This document shows positions 1 to 12,407 of a DNA stretch of 64,000 nt, in pieces. Where the stretch lies: the NCBI GenBank assembly GCA_027563935.2, contig CM050446.2, positions 124,822,499 to 124,886,498 on the forward strand, in the 5' to 3' direction. The DNA is from Costus lasius (lineage: Eukaryota; Streptophyta; Magnoliopsida; Zingiberales; Costaceae). The number at the start of each line of letters is the position of its first letter. Position 1 is the stretch's first letter. Position numbers and translations under genes: made by a program. A model generated the notes under the pieces. That model did no database searches. It was not told the origin of the DNA and saw nothing but the letters and a program-made list of their open reading frames with translations.

Positions 1-1423
1 AGCATTTCCCGTCTCAAAAAATGTTATAGTTTTAGGATCATAGAATTTGTAACCCCTGGACTTCTCAGGGTATCCTACAAAATAGCTACTAACTGTTCTT
101 GCATTGAGTTTCTTTTCATGTGGCCTAAAAGGCCTACCCTCAGCTGGACATCCCCAAACACGAAAATACTTTATGACAAGTTTCTTACCTGTCTATAATT
201 CGTAAGGGGTTTTGTTTGTAGCTTTTGTAGGAACTCTGTTGAGAATATAAACTGCAGTTTTTAATGCATCTCCCCATAGGGAATGTGGTAAAGTAGTACG
301 GCAAATCATACTTCGTACCATATCCTTAAGTGTTATGTTCCTCCTTTCTGATACACCATTCATGTTTGGAGAACCAGACATGGTGTACTGAAGAACAATC
401 TCACACTCACTAAGAAATCTAGCAAATGGACCTGGACGTTGTTCACCTGATATGTCATACCTGCCGTAGTATTCACCACCACGATCGGATTGTATGGCCT
501 TAATTGTTTTTCCAAATTGATTTTCAACTTCGGCCTTAAACAACTTAAAAATGTCCAATGCTTGTGATTTCTCATGCATTACATACAAATAGTCATATCG
601 AGAATAATCGTCTATGAATGTGATAAAATATTGTTGACTATTCCATGAAGCCATAGGGAAAGGTTCACAAATATCTGTATGTATCAATTCTAAGACATCC
701 TCAGTTCTCTTGGCTATAAAATTTCTCTTGTTAGTGGTTTTTCCCTTTATGCACTCAACACAAATATCATTATTTGAATCCTCAAATTTATCAAGAATTC
801 CTTCTGAAACAAGCCTATCAATTCTCTTTTTAGAGATATGACCCAAACGTCTATGCCATAAGGAGAAAGAATTTTTTGTTGATAATTTGCATTTAGTGCC
901 TCTAGTTTCAGTATTATGGGATTCATCACCTAAATTTACTGTTTCAAGTAAATAAAAGTTGTCAATTTAGATAAATAACTGGTTCCAATAAGTTTATAAT
1001 TGAGATAAATGCTACATTTTCTGTTACCAAATGAACAAACAAAACCTTCTTTGTCCAATACAAAAACTGAAACCAAATTCCGTCTAAAGACGGTACAATA
1101 AATGTGTTTTCCAATTCTATAAAAGAACTCGTATTTAACAACAACCGAAATGTCCCTATGCCTAAAACTTCCACTGGATTTCTAGCCCCCATAAAGATGA
1201 ATTTTTGTTCATCACTAGCCTTTTTGAAGTTTAGGCAACCTTGCATAGAAACACTTATGTAGGTTGTAGCACCGGAATCTAACCACCAAGCATTTCTAGG
1301 AACTGAAAATAAGTTTACCTCAGAGCTAACAAGACCAAATGGTGAATTATTTAAATAAGGAATGTTATTTAAAGTGGCAGTGACAGCGGAAGCATTAATC
1401 ATATTAACTGCAAAGAGAACCAA
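1..1423 (-). pseudogene. Ty1/copia pol remnant: protease, GAG-pre-integrase, integrase
   Basis: On the minus strand the protease comes first (1423-962) with the copia motif WWLDSGATTYIS, whose DSGA is the catalytic signature. A GAG-pre-integrase stretch follows (about 930-750; [12 protein letters not shown], then the paired cysteines of CVECIKGK). The integrase core is at about 750-193 (HTDIC, then [13 protein letters not shown], then [10 protein letters not shown], then MNGVSERRN), giving the D, D and E catalytic residues. Just past it the frame continues toward the window edge with the usual WGCPAEGRPFRPHEKKL region. The reading frame shifts near 850-960 and the RT half lies outside the window. 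This is a Ty1/copia polyprotein; family order PR-IN-RT-RH is established. It is a decayed copy, and its LTRs are not seen. Confidence 0.9.
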
Positions 1424-2456
1424 TTACAAAACACAATAAGATTATAGAAGTATGTGATAAAAACAAGTAGTGAATAATCATAACTTTAATAAAATCTCAT
1501 CTCAAGATAACCAGAATAACATCAAGTCTAGTCTTTGGACAGAGAGTTGATTTACCATTTGGTTGTCTTGCGTAGTAATCGAGCATTGATGATAAAATCC
1601 TCATGTCGAGTACTTAGCCTTCCTTTGGGCCGACTAAGCACCCACAATTGACACCTAATAATCATCACACACTCATTACCACATGTGTATGTAATCCTTT
1701 GGCCAAACAACACTCGTCCTTTGGGTCGATATGTTGCCCACATAAAAAAAAACACACACCCTGCCTTAGTAATTCACAGTTCAAAAGATTTTATAGCAGA
1801 GGTCACTTTGGTGACTATACTAAGAAATCAGTTGAAATGAAAAATTAAGTATACCTTAACTTAATATTTTATTATCAAAAACTTTTAACAGCAGAGGCCA
1901 CTTTGGTGACTATACTATTAAAATAATTTGAAATAAAAATTAAGTTGAGTCATAATTAATCACTACTCATAAGCAGATAAAATCATAAATGTGTATGAAA
2001 ATGTGTATGAATTGAGCATTGTTAATCCAAATAAATAAAAACATAGCAAACAGGATTATTCATTTATTTCTAACTGAATATGCTCAAAAATATAAAAATA
2101 TTCTAATAACATGCACGAACATTAAAACATATTTAACCATATACAAAAAATTCTACTAGCATGAATAAATCATAAAAATTTTACTAACATGGATAAATAG
2201 CAATAAAAATTTATCAATGTACAACAAAATTTAATAATGCTTAGTAGAATTTATAACTAATTAGGCATAATTAAACCAGATGAATAAACAAAACACTAGA
2301 TTTATTCCTAATAAATTATGCCTCTAAATTTTGAAAACAAAATTTTAATGATAAATAGCAAACTGCCCAGCAAAGCAATACCCAAACTACTAGCCCAAAA
2401 TAGTTCGAATCCAGCCCAATAGCTAGACCCGACCAGGAGTTAGCCCAGAATAAGAC
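1424..2456. other. Non-coding AT-rich stretch upstream of the copia remnant
   Basis: No coding similarity is visible. It probably includes the copia element's 5' untranslated region, but no gag, PBS or LTR boundary could be identified. A 28-base sequence is repeated at 1795-1822 and 1890-1917 with one mismatch (period 95), each copy containing CACTTTGGTGACTATACTA. The junction with the chromovirus fragment lies near 2,450. Confidence 0.5.
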
Positions 2457-3982
2457 CTTTGGACTCACAAATGCACCCGCCACGTTCTGCCATCTAATGA
2501 ACCAAGTTTTAGCCCCATTCTTAGATGAGTTCGTGGTCGTGTATTTAGATGATATCGTCATCTATTCCTCAAGTGTTGAGGAGCACCTAGGCCATTTGAG
2601 GCAGGTTTGCAGACTTTGAGGGATAACCAACTTTATTTAAAGTTGGAGAAATGCTCATTCGTGACAAATGAGATAACATTTCTTGGACACGTGGTGGGCC
2701 ACGGACAAGTGCGCATGGATCAGGCAAAGATCCAAGCCATTGCGGAATGGCACGCCCCCTCAAACCAAACCGAGTTACGGAGTTTCCTCGGTGTGGTGAA
2801 CTTCTATCGCAAGTTCATCACCGGCTGTTCGAGAATAGCCGTACCCCTCAGTAATCTGCTGAAGAAGAACTCGAAATGGGAGTGACATGATCGATGTCAG
2901 TCGGCTTTCCAGGAGTTGAAGGACCGCATCGCCTCTGAACCGATCCTGAAGTTACCCGACTTCAGTATGCCTTTCGAGGTTCACACCGATGCTTCAGACC
3001 AAGCTATCGGTGGTGTATTATTGCAGAATGGACATCCTACAATTTTTGAGAGTCAAAAGCTAAATGAGACTGAGCAGCGATACTTGGCTCACGAGAAGGA
3101 AATGGTGGTAGTGGTGCATTGCTTCCGGACCTGGAGAGTCTACCTTCTCGGGTGTGCCTTCATGGTGAAGACCGACAATGTGGCGAATACCTATTTCACC
3201 ACGCAAAAGAAGTTGTCGGCAAAACAGGCACGTTGGCAGGAATTTTTGGCTGAATTCCAGTTTCAGTGGGAACACAAACCGGGTAAAGCCAACGTTGTGC
3301 CTGGCGCGCTCAGTAGACTTAACGCTCTTGCGTGCTACACCCTATCCAGAATGGAAGGGGATCTGCTAGGTAGAATCAAGGCAACCTCTGCTTTTGATGG
3401 GAAATATCAAAAGCTAGTTCAGTAGATTAAGTCGGGCACGAAACGACGTTATTATCTAGGTCCAGATGATGTTGTTATGGCCAGAGGTGGTAGGCCATTA
3501 GTCCCATTGACGGGCGGACTGCGCAGGGAGCTACTGAGGGAGCTCCATGATACACCTTGGGCTGGGCATCTAGGGCAACGCAGAATGTTTGCCTTGTTGA
3601 CACAATCGTGCTATTGGCCCGATATGCGCGCATACATTGAGATGTGTGTCCGCACTTGTCTTATTTGCCAGCAAGACAAGATCGATCGGAGACTAGAGGC
3701 AGGGTTATTACAACCACTGCCTATTCCCGAGACGTCCTGGACGAGTGTGTCCATGGACTTCATTGGTGGGTTCCCAAAAGTTGACGGGAAGAGCTCAGTG
3801 CTGGCGGTGGTTGATAGGTTCTCCAAATATGGAGTCTTTATCCCAGCCCCTGAGCCCTGTACAGCAAGAGTTGCTGCAGAGTTATTCTTCCAAAATGTGG
3901 TGAAGCACTTTGGCATCCTAGTGGATATCGTGAGCGATAGGGATGCCCATTTTACTGGACGCTTTTGGTTAACGTTGTTCAA
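2457..3982 (+). pseudogene. Chromovirus (Ty3/gypsy) pol, left part: RT, RNase H, integrase N-half
   Basis: The fragment begins inside reverse transcriptase with [10 protein letters not shown] and the catalytic [12 protein letters not shown] one-base deletion near 2,605 shifts the frame. RNase H follows (HTDASDQAIGGVLLQ; SAKQARWQEFLAEF; KPGKANVV). The integrase zinc finger is next (HDTPWAGHLGQRR with the later CLICQQDK pair), then the core with MDFIGGFPK and IVSDRDAHF, the first two catalytic aspartates. In-frame stops sit at 2883 (expected Trp) and 3423 (expected Gln). The protein stops at LFN because a 33.7 kb insertion begins at 3983; the ORF resumes at 37,731. The 5' part of the element (LTR, gag, protease) is missing. 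The order RT-RH-IN plus the chromodomain found on the far side is typical of chromoviruses. Confidence 0.93.
3978..3982. repeat. Target-site duplication TTCAA, left copy
   Basis: TTCAA occurs here and at 37731-37735, immediately outside the two outer ends of the nested insert. The inserted DNA begins TAACACGTCC and ends GGTATCA. Reading across without the insert restores the integrase frame (LFN followed by KLG). Confidence 0.9.
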
Positions 3983-4415
3983 TAACACGTCCCGCAAGTG
4001 CACGGTTATGTCGAAGTAATATAAAAGATGTCGAATCCCACAAGGAACAAGGTTGAGTACCAGAAAATCTAAGTTTTAATAGCTATGCAAATCGAAATAG
4101 GGTTTTGAGAACTAAAATCGAAAACAAGCAATCACAACTACGTCGATAGAGAGTAAATATGAGAGAGATATCAGGGCTACAGTTTCCACCATGATGACGA
4201 TCTTAATTGCGCTTAAAGATATCAGTTATTTGGATTAATGATTTTGCACAAGGAATCTATCCCTAGGGTACAAGGTGCCCTCTCTCGAGTGTACACCCCG
4301 GTGTTCAACTAAGACGATCCCCTACTCTCGCGGAGGATCGTTTTAGACGAACCCAATGACATCCGTGGAAGATTATAAAACCCTCGAGCGAAGATCAAAC
4401 ACTCTCGTGTCGAAG
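3983..4415 (-). repeat. Element C 3' LTR, terminal (3') part
   Basis: These 433 bases are an inverted copy of the last part of element A's LTR (about 5396-5822) and match the 36220-36652 part of C's 5' LTR. The remaining part of this LTR is at 28823-29737. Element A begins at 4416, directly after GTCGAAG. Confidence 0.88.
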
Positions 4416-5822
4416 TGATGCCTTGCATTTTAGTAGTAATATTCATAGCTATTTCATGTTAAATCCGGGCTTATTTTGATACTTTTATGCTCTTTTAAGG
4501 CTTATTTACTTAAAAGCTTTGGAATCTTCACTTTTTAATGCCTTTGTGGAATTTCAGGAAAAATCACCCTTTTTCGATATATTTTGAAGATTCTAAGGCC
4601 ATAGGACGATTTCTTATAGAAAGACGAAGCTACACGTCAAATTTGGGCTCAAACGGAGTTAGCATGAAAAATACGGCCATGGGGTTCACCAATTTCTTCG
4701 CCAGCCAGCAAAACCTCACAGAGAGCTTCACAGCCGGGTGAACCCCAGCAGGGTTCACCAGTTTTCCTTTAGGCCAAAATTTGCATAGAACGAAGCACAG
4801 CCAAGTGAACCCCGGCGGGGTTCACCGCGCTTCTTTCAGCCAGATTGCCTAGAATGAATCACGGCTAGGTGACCCCGGCGGGGTTCACTCGTGATTTCAA
4901 CCCAGGCTCGCGCGGACACGACTTCGACTCGGATTTTGCCTAATTTCTCACCCGTTTAAAGTCCAAATTTGGCAAGTAAGGACTCTATGGAAAGCTCTTT
5001 TGAAGGAGAAGGCGTGGAATATAAAAGCCCTAAATTTCATGACCTAAGAATCGAAGAAAACATGTGACAAAGTGGCAAGGGCGGAAGAACACGGCAAAAA
5101 CACGATTCCGGGGCGATTTTCGGAGATCTGATCATCAGAGCGCCTCGATTCTTCAGGATTTGTTTCGGTTTATTGTCTCATATCCTTTAGAAACTCTTCC
5201 TTGTGATTTTTCCATGCTAAAAGAGAGATTTTTGAGTGTTTCAATGATGATTGTAGCGTAAACCCTATTTCGGGGCTTGGTTGAAGCCCGTTGATGATTT
5301 TGGCCGAGTATTTTCATGTATTAGCCGTTACGATTCATACCGAGAGGAGGATCGTAAGGGTGAAATCTCTTAGTAAAACTTGCGAGACCTTGACACGAGA
5401 GTCCTTGGTCTTCGCTCGAGGGTTTCATAATCTACATAGAACTCATTGGGTTCGTCTTAGAATGATCTACCGCGAGAGTAGGAGGTCGATCTAAGTCAAA
5501 CATCGGAGTGTACCCTCGAGAGAGGGCACCTTGTACCCTAGGGTTAGATTCCTTGTGCAAAACCAATAATCCAAATAATTAATATTTTTCTTGTGCGGTT
5601 AAGATCATCATCGTGGTGGAAAACGTAGCCCTGATATTTCTCTCATATTAACTCTCTACCGTCGTAGTCGTGTTTGCTTGTTTTCGATTTTAGTTCGCAA
5701 AACCCAGTTTTGATTTGCCTAGCTTTTAAAACTTGGATTTTCTGGTATTTAACCTTGTTCCCTGTGGAATTCGACATCTTTTATATTACTTCGACATAAC
5801 CGTGCACTTGCGGGACGTGTCA
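4416..5822 (+). repeat. Element A 5' LTR (1.41 kb)
   Basis: The LTR begins TGATGCC and ends GACGTGTCA, six bases before the PBS. Its start matches the LTR starts at 25515 and 27742 (plus strand) and 29737 and 37730 (minus strand). An array of palindromes with arms like GGTGAACCCC/GGGGTTCACC occupies 4676-4890. Confidence 0.92.
4676..4890. repeat. Spaced palindrome array in the LTR of element A
   Basis: Three palindromes lie at 4737-4759, 4804-4826 and about 4868-4889, and a half-site at 4676-4690. The best copies have two 10-base arms, GGTGAACCCC and GGGGTTCACC, around a 3-base centre. Each follows a CACGGCC-like or CACAGCC-like flank. Spacing is 67 and 64 bases. Equivalent arrays sit in the other LTRs of the family and before the env-like ORF of element C. 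Confidence 0.9.
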
Positions 5823-5828
5823 AGTTTT

Positions 5829-5846
5829 TGGCGCCATTGCCGGGGA
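5829..5846 (+). other. Element A primer-binding site, tRNA-Asp type
   Basis: TGGCGCCATTGCCGGGGA is complementary to the 3' end of plant tRNA-Asp with one mismatch (A in place of G at base 8 of the site). It lies six bases after the LTR end, as in Athila-like elements. Confidence 0.9.
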
Positions 5847-5983
5847 ACAACGGTTGATATTAGTATACTTCTGAGAATTGGTAGACTAGGCTTTAGGTTA
5901 GATTTTCTTTACTGCACTGCTATTTTCTTTTTCTCTTTATTTACTCGCTGTCTTAGAACTTTATAATTTTGACTGACCATTTT

Positions 5984-7367
5984 ATTCGAAGAAGTTCTAG
6001 GGCAGGAGCATTTTTTGACATTGATCCGGAGATCGAACGCACGTTCAGGACAAGAAGAAAGCTGAACCAACTTCAGAAGAAAGAAAACATGAACCATCCA
6101 AGAGGAGAAAATCAGATGGAGCACATTCAGCTTGATGTGAACAATGACCGAGTACCACAACCAATGGGGAACAACTACAATAACAAGACATTGAAAGATT
6201 ATTCTGCTCCCTACGCTCATGGTTTTCAATCAGGAATTGCTAGGCCCACTGTTGAGGTCAATAACTTTGAAATAAAACCTGCTCTTCTTTCTATGGTGCA
6301 ACAAAACCAATTTGGCGGTTCTCCTCTTGAGGACCCCAACATGCACCTCTCTATTTTTCTGGAATATTGTGATATGCTAAAAATTAACGGTGTGTTTGCT
6401 AATGCTATCAGGTTGCGATTGTTTCCATTCTCTTTGAGGGACAGAGCGAGAGCTTGGCTGCACATACTACCGTCTGCTTCGATAAGAAAATGGCAGAGCT
6501 TTCTCAAGCCTTTCTCTCCAAGTACTTTCCTCCATCCAAAACGATTCAGTTGCGAAATCAGATAATGAGTTTCATGCAAAAGGATGGAGAATCCCTATAT
6601 GAAGCTTGGGAGAGGTTTAAAGAGCTCCAAAGGATGTGTCTACATCGCATAATAGAGACTTGGGTCTTAATCCTGACGTTCTATAGCGATTTGGATTACA
6701 ACACAAGACTCACAGTGGATGCAACAGCAGGAGGTGCCTTGATGAATAGGAGAGTGGAAGATGCAATGAACCTCCTCGAGGACATGACGATCAACCATCA
6801 CCAATGGATATCTGAGAGAGGTACTTCTACCAAGAAGTCAGGTAAATATGACCTAGACTCTCTTACTGCTCTTACGGCTAAGGTGGATAATCTGACTAGA
6901 AAAATTGATTCTTGGTCTGTTAATTCAATGGATGTTAACGCTATTTCTTGTGAGGTCTGTGGAGTTGCAGGTCATACAGGGGCAGATTGTCAGGTAGGAG
7001 ATGGACAGATGGCTGCAGTTCACTCTAAGCAATTGAATGCTATTAGAAATTTCAATCCCAACAACAATCCAGCATGGCGCAACCACCCAAATTTATCATA
7101 CCGAACAACTCAGCCAATGTAGCCTAGACAAGTTCCACCACAGCAAACCCAGCCCCCACAAGGAAATTTTAGGCAACCACAACAAAACAATTTCAGACCA
7201 CCAGGATTTCAGGCTAGGAACTACAATGCACCACCACCACAGCCAAGGCCGAATAATGATTCAAATTTGTGCAAGCAACTTGAAGGATTGACAAACATGA
7301 TGAAACTTCTGATGATAACGATGGACTCCCTGGAGACACACAAAAAAATTCTAGAGAGTCAGCTAGC
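5984..7367 (+). pseudogene. Element A gag, first part (interrupted by element B)
   Basis: This is the capsid/nucleocapsid polyprotein of an Athila-like element. The expected start codon is ATT at 5984-5986 where element C has ATG in the same context, so the native start is lost. Capsid homology is visible in FEIKPALLSMVQQNQFGGSP and RLFPFSLRDRARAWL. A frameshift near 6,450 moves the frame. The rest (SKYFPPSKT, GESLYEAWERFKELQRMC) runs to a CX2CX4HX4C zinc knuckle (CEVCGVAGHTGADC, about 6950-6991). A stop interrupts at 7120. The frame continues through LESQLA and is cut at 7367 by element B. It resumes at 21879. Confidence 0.9.
7363..7367. repeat. Target-site duplication CTAGC of element B, left copy
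   Basis: CTAGC here and at 21879-21883 flank element B (TGTTGAC at its start, GCTATCA at its end). Removing B rejoins the gag of element A in frame (LESQLA followed by a glutamine/serine-rich linker, as in element C). Confidence 0.93.
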
Positions 7368-9421
7368 TGTTGACACAGATTTATATAGAGTTTTACATGT
7401 CAATTTACTTGTAAAATCATTCCCATTTCACGACTTTAAGCCTTATAATTGCGTTTATTTGCATACATCTATGGAATCTACACCTCTTTGTGTATTTTCA
7501 CGTTTTCAGGTCAAAACGACCATAAAAGGGGTAGATTCAGGCACTCTTGTGGCAAAGGAGCTCATCCTAACTCAAAGTGATCCTAACCAGAAGCTTTCAG
7601 ATTCGTTGAGGTCTTTGTTGGAAATCACGACCAGGTCCTGATCAGAATCATGCCCATGATCGTCGTTATACCTGAAGCTGAAACTAACAAATCACGACCG
7701 GGTCATGACCAAATTCTCGCCCGAGATCGCGGACCCGCCTGTTACGAAATCACCATTTTCTTCCGTATTTCTTTGATCTAACCTAAGGGGAGACTGAAGG
7801 GCACCTAGGACCTTTCTCCCCCGTTGACAAAGGGGGCGTGGAGAAGCTTTTAGGGGAGGTTTTGCCCACAAAACCATGATCTATTGAGGTATGGGCGGCT
7901 GAAGCGTTGCAGGGCATGGAGGCTGGCGGAAAGCTTCTTTTGGCTGAGTGGAGACAGTAATCAGAGAGGCCTTTTTGCAGGGCATGGGGAAGAGAAAAAG
8001 TCCATCATAGAAGGGAGATAAAAACCCTTCACGCAAGGGCGAAAAGGGGCGAGCCGAGGGGAGCACATAAGGAAAAATCAATAGGAGAAGGGCTGAAGGA
8101 GGATTCGCACGGTGAGAAGAGAGGAGATTGTTACGCCAAAGTGGAGAAGTTGCACATCAAACTTCACTGAAGACATCTCTGTGTAAGATTACCTCAAGAA
8201 TAGTTTGTAAGAGAGATATTTGAAGTTACATCTAGTTTCCTTGCTTATTTTGTAATCGTATAAAAAACATTGCCTGATCTCAAGTCATTTTTGTAATCCT
8301 TACATAGATCTGAATATGCGCATGATGGTAGAATTGCTTGTTTGTAATTTCATTGTTGATATGGTAGGCTAAAACTCTTTACATCAGGATGTGGGGTAGC
8401 CTTTGACGATTTATTAGTTGTGATAGTTAAGTCTATTAGCCAAAGTCCTTGCTTGGCCTTGTGTGTGTGCATTGTCTGCGTTACCCGGAAGGATATGCTC
8501 GCACCTCTAATCCCTCGAATGAGGTTTGTAAATTAGCTTTGCTAGGAGTTTACTCGCTTGCATAGCTGTACTTACCCGTAGGATTAAGGGAAAGCATTAT
8601 CTGGAAAGTTAAGCTTGAGCCTTAAGTCGCAAAGGTGAGGTTCGTTAATCGGATCTAGAGGAGAAAACTTGCCTGCGGGTCTGTACTCACTTAGGAAAAA
8701 CACCTAGGTGAGGTTTGTAAATCAGATCAGAAGGGAGAAAAACTCACTCGCAAATCTGTACTCGCTCACGAGATTTTAGGGAGCTTTGACGCAACGGAGA
8801 GCCTCTTGTCCGACCGCGCGTCAGACCCACTTGGTTGAGAGTTTATCCATTTCGTTGGTATGCTATGCCTACACTTCCCGAAAGGAAGTGTTTGAGCCTT
8901 TAATCACCTTAAGTGAGGTTTGTTAATCAGCATCTCTAGGAGTTCTTACTCGCTTGTGGATCTGTGCTTACTTAGGGGGATTATAAGGAGCTTAGGCGCG
9001 TCAGAGAGACTCAAGTCCGACCGCGCGCCAGAACCCTACGAATTGGACTGACAATCTAGTATGTGGGAGCGGACGAGATTCTTGGAGGGGAGCTGCCTAC
9101 GTGACAAGGAAGCTACGCCCCCTTGAACTAAACAAGACAGTGGCAATATAGTTTAACTATTCAACTATAAGGAGTCAAAGTAGTGAACCCATATCCTGAT
9201 GCATCTCCTCATTAGAATCCTCTCGTGTGATTTCCTCTGTTTACATTCCTGTATTTTTAATTATTTCGTTATCTTAAACTTTACCAATTTCGATGTCGTC
9301 TAGCTAGCCATTTCAAGATCTGTCGGTATTTGCCCATTAGTCCCTATGGGATCGATATTTTATTACTTCGATAGACCCATGCACTTGCGGAAAACGCCTA
9401 CTATATCCGTGGGCGCTATCA
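7368..9421 (+). repeat. Element B 5' LTR (2.05 kb)
   Basis: It starts TGTTGACACAG and ends GGGCGCTATCA. The 3' LTR (18852-21878) matches along its whole length once the 978-base hAT-like insert is removed. A cluster of TCACGACC/CATGCCCGTGATC motifs is at 7621-7735. Confidence 0.93.
7621..7735. repeat. TCACGACC motif cluster in LTR of element B
   Basis: ATCACGACC occurs at about 7624 and 7691, with a CATGCCCATGATCGTCG segment between and TCTCGCCCGAGATCGCGG at the right end. The same cluster recurs at 18368-18480 and 19093-19205 in the other LTR copies. Related motifs occur in the spacer before the env-like ORF (15628-16060). Confidence 0.75.
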
Positions 9422-9427
9422 AGTTTT

Positions 9428-9445
9428 TGGCGCCGTTGCCGGGGA
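9428..9445 (+). other. Element B primer-binding site, tRNA-Asp
   Basis: TGGCGCCGTTGCCGGGGA matches the complement of the plant tRNA-Asp 3' end over 18 of 18 bases, six bases beyond the LTR. Confidence 0.93.
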
Positions 9446-9578
9446 CTAATTTTGGCAATATTGACTAGATTAAGAAGTTACTAGACTAGAAATTTTTAGT
9501 TTGTTAGTATACTTTCTTTTACTTCATTTTACACCTTTCTTGATTTAACGGAACATCTACTTGTTAGAATTTTAGTTT

Positions 9579-11225
9579 ATGCGTAGAACTCCGCGATCGG
9601 AACCAGCAAAACCATTTGATTCGGAAATTGAACGAACGTTCCGGCGTCGCAGAAATCTTCAGAAGTATCAACCCAAGAAGAATTCGCAAACATCAATCAT
9701 GGATGGTAACAAGTCACTTCGCGACTTCGCTGCACCGAATGTTCAAGGACTGCATTCTAGTATTGCACGTCCACTAATAGAAGCGAATAATTTTGAGATA
9801 AAACCGTCACTTCTGTCAATGTTACAGCAAAACCAATTCGGTGGAGCACCGACTGAGGATCCAAACATGCATTTATCTTGTTTTCCTTGAATACTGTGAC
9901 ACTCTTAAATTGAATGGTGTAACCACTGACGCTCTGCGGCTATGACATTTTCCTTTTTCACTTAGAGACAGGGTGCGAGCGTGGTACATTCATTACCATC
10001 TGGATCCATCACCACATGGGAACAACTCTCACATGCTTTCCTTGCAAAATATTTTCCTCCGAGCAAAACCGCACAACTGTGAAACCAGATTACCAATTTC
10101 TCCCAAAAAGAAGGTGAATCACTATATGAGGCGTGGGACCGCTTCAAGGAATTGCAGCGAATGTGTCCTCACCACAGCCTCGATAAATGGGTACTAGTAC
10201 ATACATTTTATAATGGCCTGCTTTATAATACTCATCTTACTATTGATGCAGCCGCCGGAGGAGCCTTGATGAATAAGGTTGTCGATGAAGCCTATAATTT
10301 GATCGAAGAAATGGCGCTCAACCACTACCAATGGTCAGGCAAAAGAGGTACTTCATCACGACAAGCCGGTAAATATGAACTTGACGCTCTTAGTTCTCTT
10401 GCTGCAAAAGTTGATTCACTGTCTCATAAACTTGATTCTATGAACATGTGTTATAATGCAGTTATGTGTGAAATTTGTGGAGTGGAAGGTCATTTTTCTG
10501 ACACCTGTCAATTAGGAAATATGGTATCACAAGACACCCCATCTGCTTTGGTAAATGCTGTAGGGAACTTTAACTCGAGGGTCCAAAACAACCTTTATTC
10601 TAACACCTACAACCCCGGGTGGAAAAATCATCCCAACTTTTCCTATAAAAACAACAATGCAGCTCAACCATCAAACTTTAGGTAGCCCCCTGGATTTCAT
10701 TCGTCCAATACCGGGTATCAGCCTAAATAATTTGACCAGCCACCACAACCAAGCGCCAACACAATACCACAGGAACAAACTTTCGAATCGCGCTTTGACA
10801 ACTTCGTGTTAGCGCAAACAAAAGCAATGGACTGCGTGTTAGAGGCAATCAAAAACCTAACCACAAACCAGAAGATAATAGAAAACCAAATAGCCCAACA
10901 GGCTAGTACATCTACTAGACCGCCGGGCAGATTACCTGGACAGCCCGAGACGAACCCTAAAGAGAATTGCAATGCCATTACCACACGTAGTGGCAAGCAA
11001 CTTGAAGAACCTGAAATGCCCAAGGATGACCATTGTGAGAACGAGACCAGAACCCCTGAATCTGAAGAACCGAATGAACCTGTTGAGAGTGAACCACAAA
11101 GGAAAGAAACAAAACCTGTTTATGTGCCTCCACCACCCTACAAACCACCCATTCCATTTCCCCAGAGGTTGGCAAAAGCAAAACTCGATCATCAATTTAG
11201 TAAATTTTTAGAAATTTCATAGAAA
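9579..11225 (+). pseudogene. Element B gag
   Basis: The ATG at 9579 starts a protein beginning MRRTPRSEPAKPFDSEIERTF, like the gag of element C. Capsid-type sequence follows (NNFEIKPSLLSMLQQNQFGG; FPFSLRDRVRAW). Two compensating frameshifts, near 9,885 and 9,990, break the middle of the capsid. From about 10,150 the original frame returns and carries a CX2CX4HX4C zinc knuckle (CEICGVEGHFSDTC, 10467-10508) and a proline-rich tail ending KPPIPFPQRLAKAKLDHQFSKF. In-frame stops are at 10683, 10728 and 11220. Gag packages the element's RNA. Confidence 0.9.
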
Positions 11226-12407
11226 TTGTATATTAACATACCATTTACCGATGTTTTGTCACAAATGTCATCCTATGCTAAGTTTTTGAAGGAAATCCTA
11301 TCCAATAAAAGAAAAATGGAAGAACATGGCACAGTGACGTTAACTGAGGAATGCAACGCAATCATCCAAAACAAGTTACCGCCAAAGTTGAAGGATCCAG
11401 GCAGCTTTACCATTCAATGCCTGATCGGAGACACCCCTTTCGACCGTGCTTTGTGCGATCTTGGAGCCAGTGTAAGTCTGATGCCACTCTCTCTTTGCAA
11501 GAAACTGGATATCGGAGACTTGAAGCCGACGAACATCTCTTTGCAATTGGCCGACCGTTCCGTACGACATCCAGTAGGAATTCTAGAGGACGTGCCAATA
11601 AAGGTCGGTAAATTTTTCATTCCAGCTGATTTTGTTGTACTTGGGATGGAAGAAGACTCCAAACTTCCTATCATACTAGGCAGACCATTTTTGGCCACTA
11701 CCGGTGCTATAATTGACGTTAAAAATGGGAAGTTAACACTGCGCGTAGGTGAAGACACGGTTGAATTTGATATTACTGAGAGCTTAAAGAAACCTCATTT
11801 TGCAGATTCCTGCTATAGTATCGGAGTCGTCGACGATGAGCTTGATCCAACTTATATCCCTCGGACAAACGTCGACCCTCTCGAATTATGCCTACTGGGT
11901 GACTACGATGAAGAACAGGAAAAAGAAGTCCGTGCTTATGCCGATATTCTCGACTCGAGCACAACCATTGAGCTAAAAGCAGAAAAGCTTGAGGAACCAT
12001 CTGCGCCGAAATCTGAGGTCTGTAAACAACTTAACCTAAAGCTCAAATCCTTACCAAACAACCTCAGGTATGAATTTTTGGGTGAGAATTCTACTTATCC
12101 TGTCATCATAGCAAACCATCTTGATTCAGAGCAAACGAGCCTTCTCTTAGATAAGCTTCGACAATATAAGAAGGTAATTGGCTACACTTTGGATGATATA
12201 AAAGGTATTAACCCTTCTTTATGCATGCATAGGATACATCTTGAAGAATACAGCAAACCATCTATCGAATACCAGAGACGTTTAAACCCGAACTTGAAAG
12301 AGGTGGTTAAGAAAGAAATTTTGAAACTATTAGATGCTGGGGTCATCTACCCCATTTCGGATAGCCAATGGGTAAGTCTGGTACATGTGGTACCAAAGAA
12401 AGGATGA
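11226..12407 (+). pseudogene. Element B protease and start of reverse transcriptase
   Basis: A 393-codon open stretch in the gag frame. The retropepsin-like protease has LCDLGASVSLMPLSL (catalytic DLGAS, where many retropepsins have DTGAS) and the later motif LPIILGRPFLATTGA. The N-terminal part of RT follows (KVIGYTLDDIKGINPSLCMHRI; GVIYPISDSQWVSLVHVVPKKG). It ends at a stop at 12405 and the same frame reopens at 12408. Protease cleaves the polyprotein. Confidence 0.92.

Noticed and set aside
7692..8081. Minus-strand ORFs repeated at 18440-18826 and 19163-19552
   Set aside because: Repetition simply reflects the LTR copies of element B; translations show no domain and run through LTR control sequence.
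9428..9445. tRNA-Asp-like sequence as a tRNA gene
   Set aside because: Only the 18 bases complementary to the tRNA 3' end are present; it is a primer-binding site. The same holds for 5829-5846 and 36196-36213.
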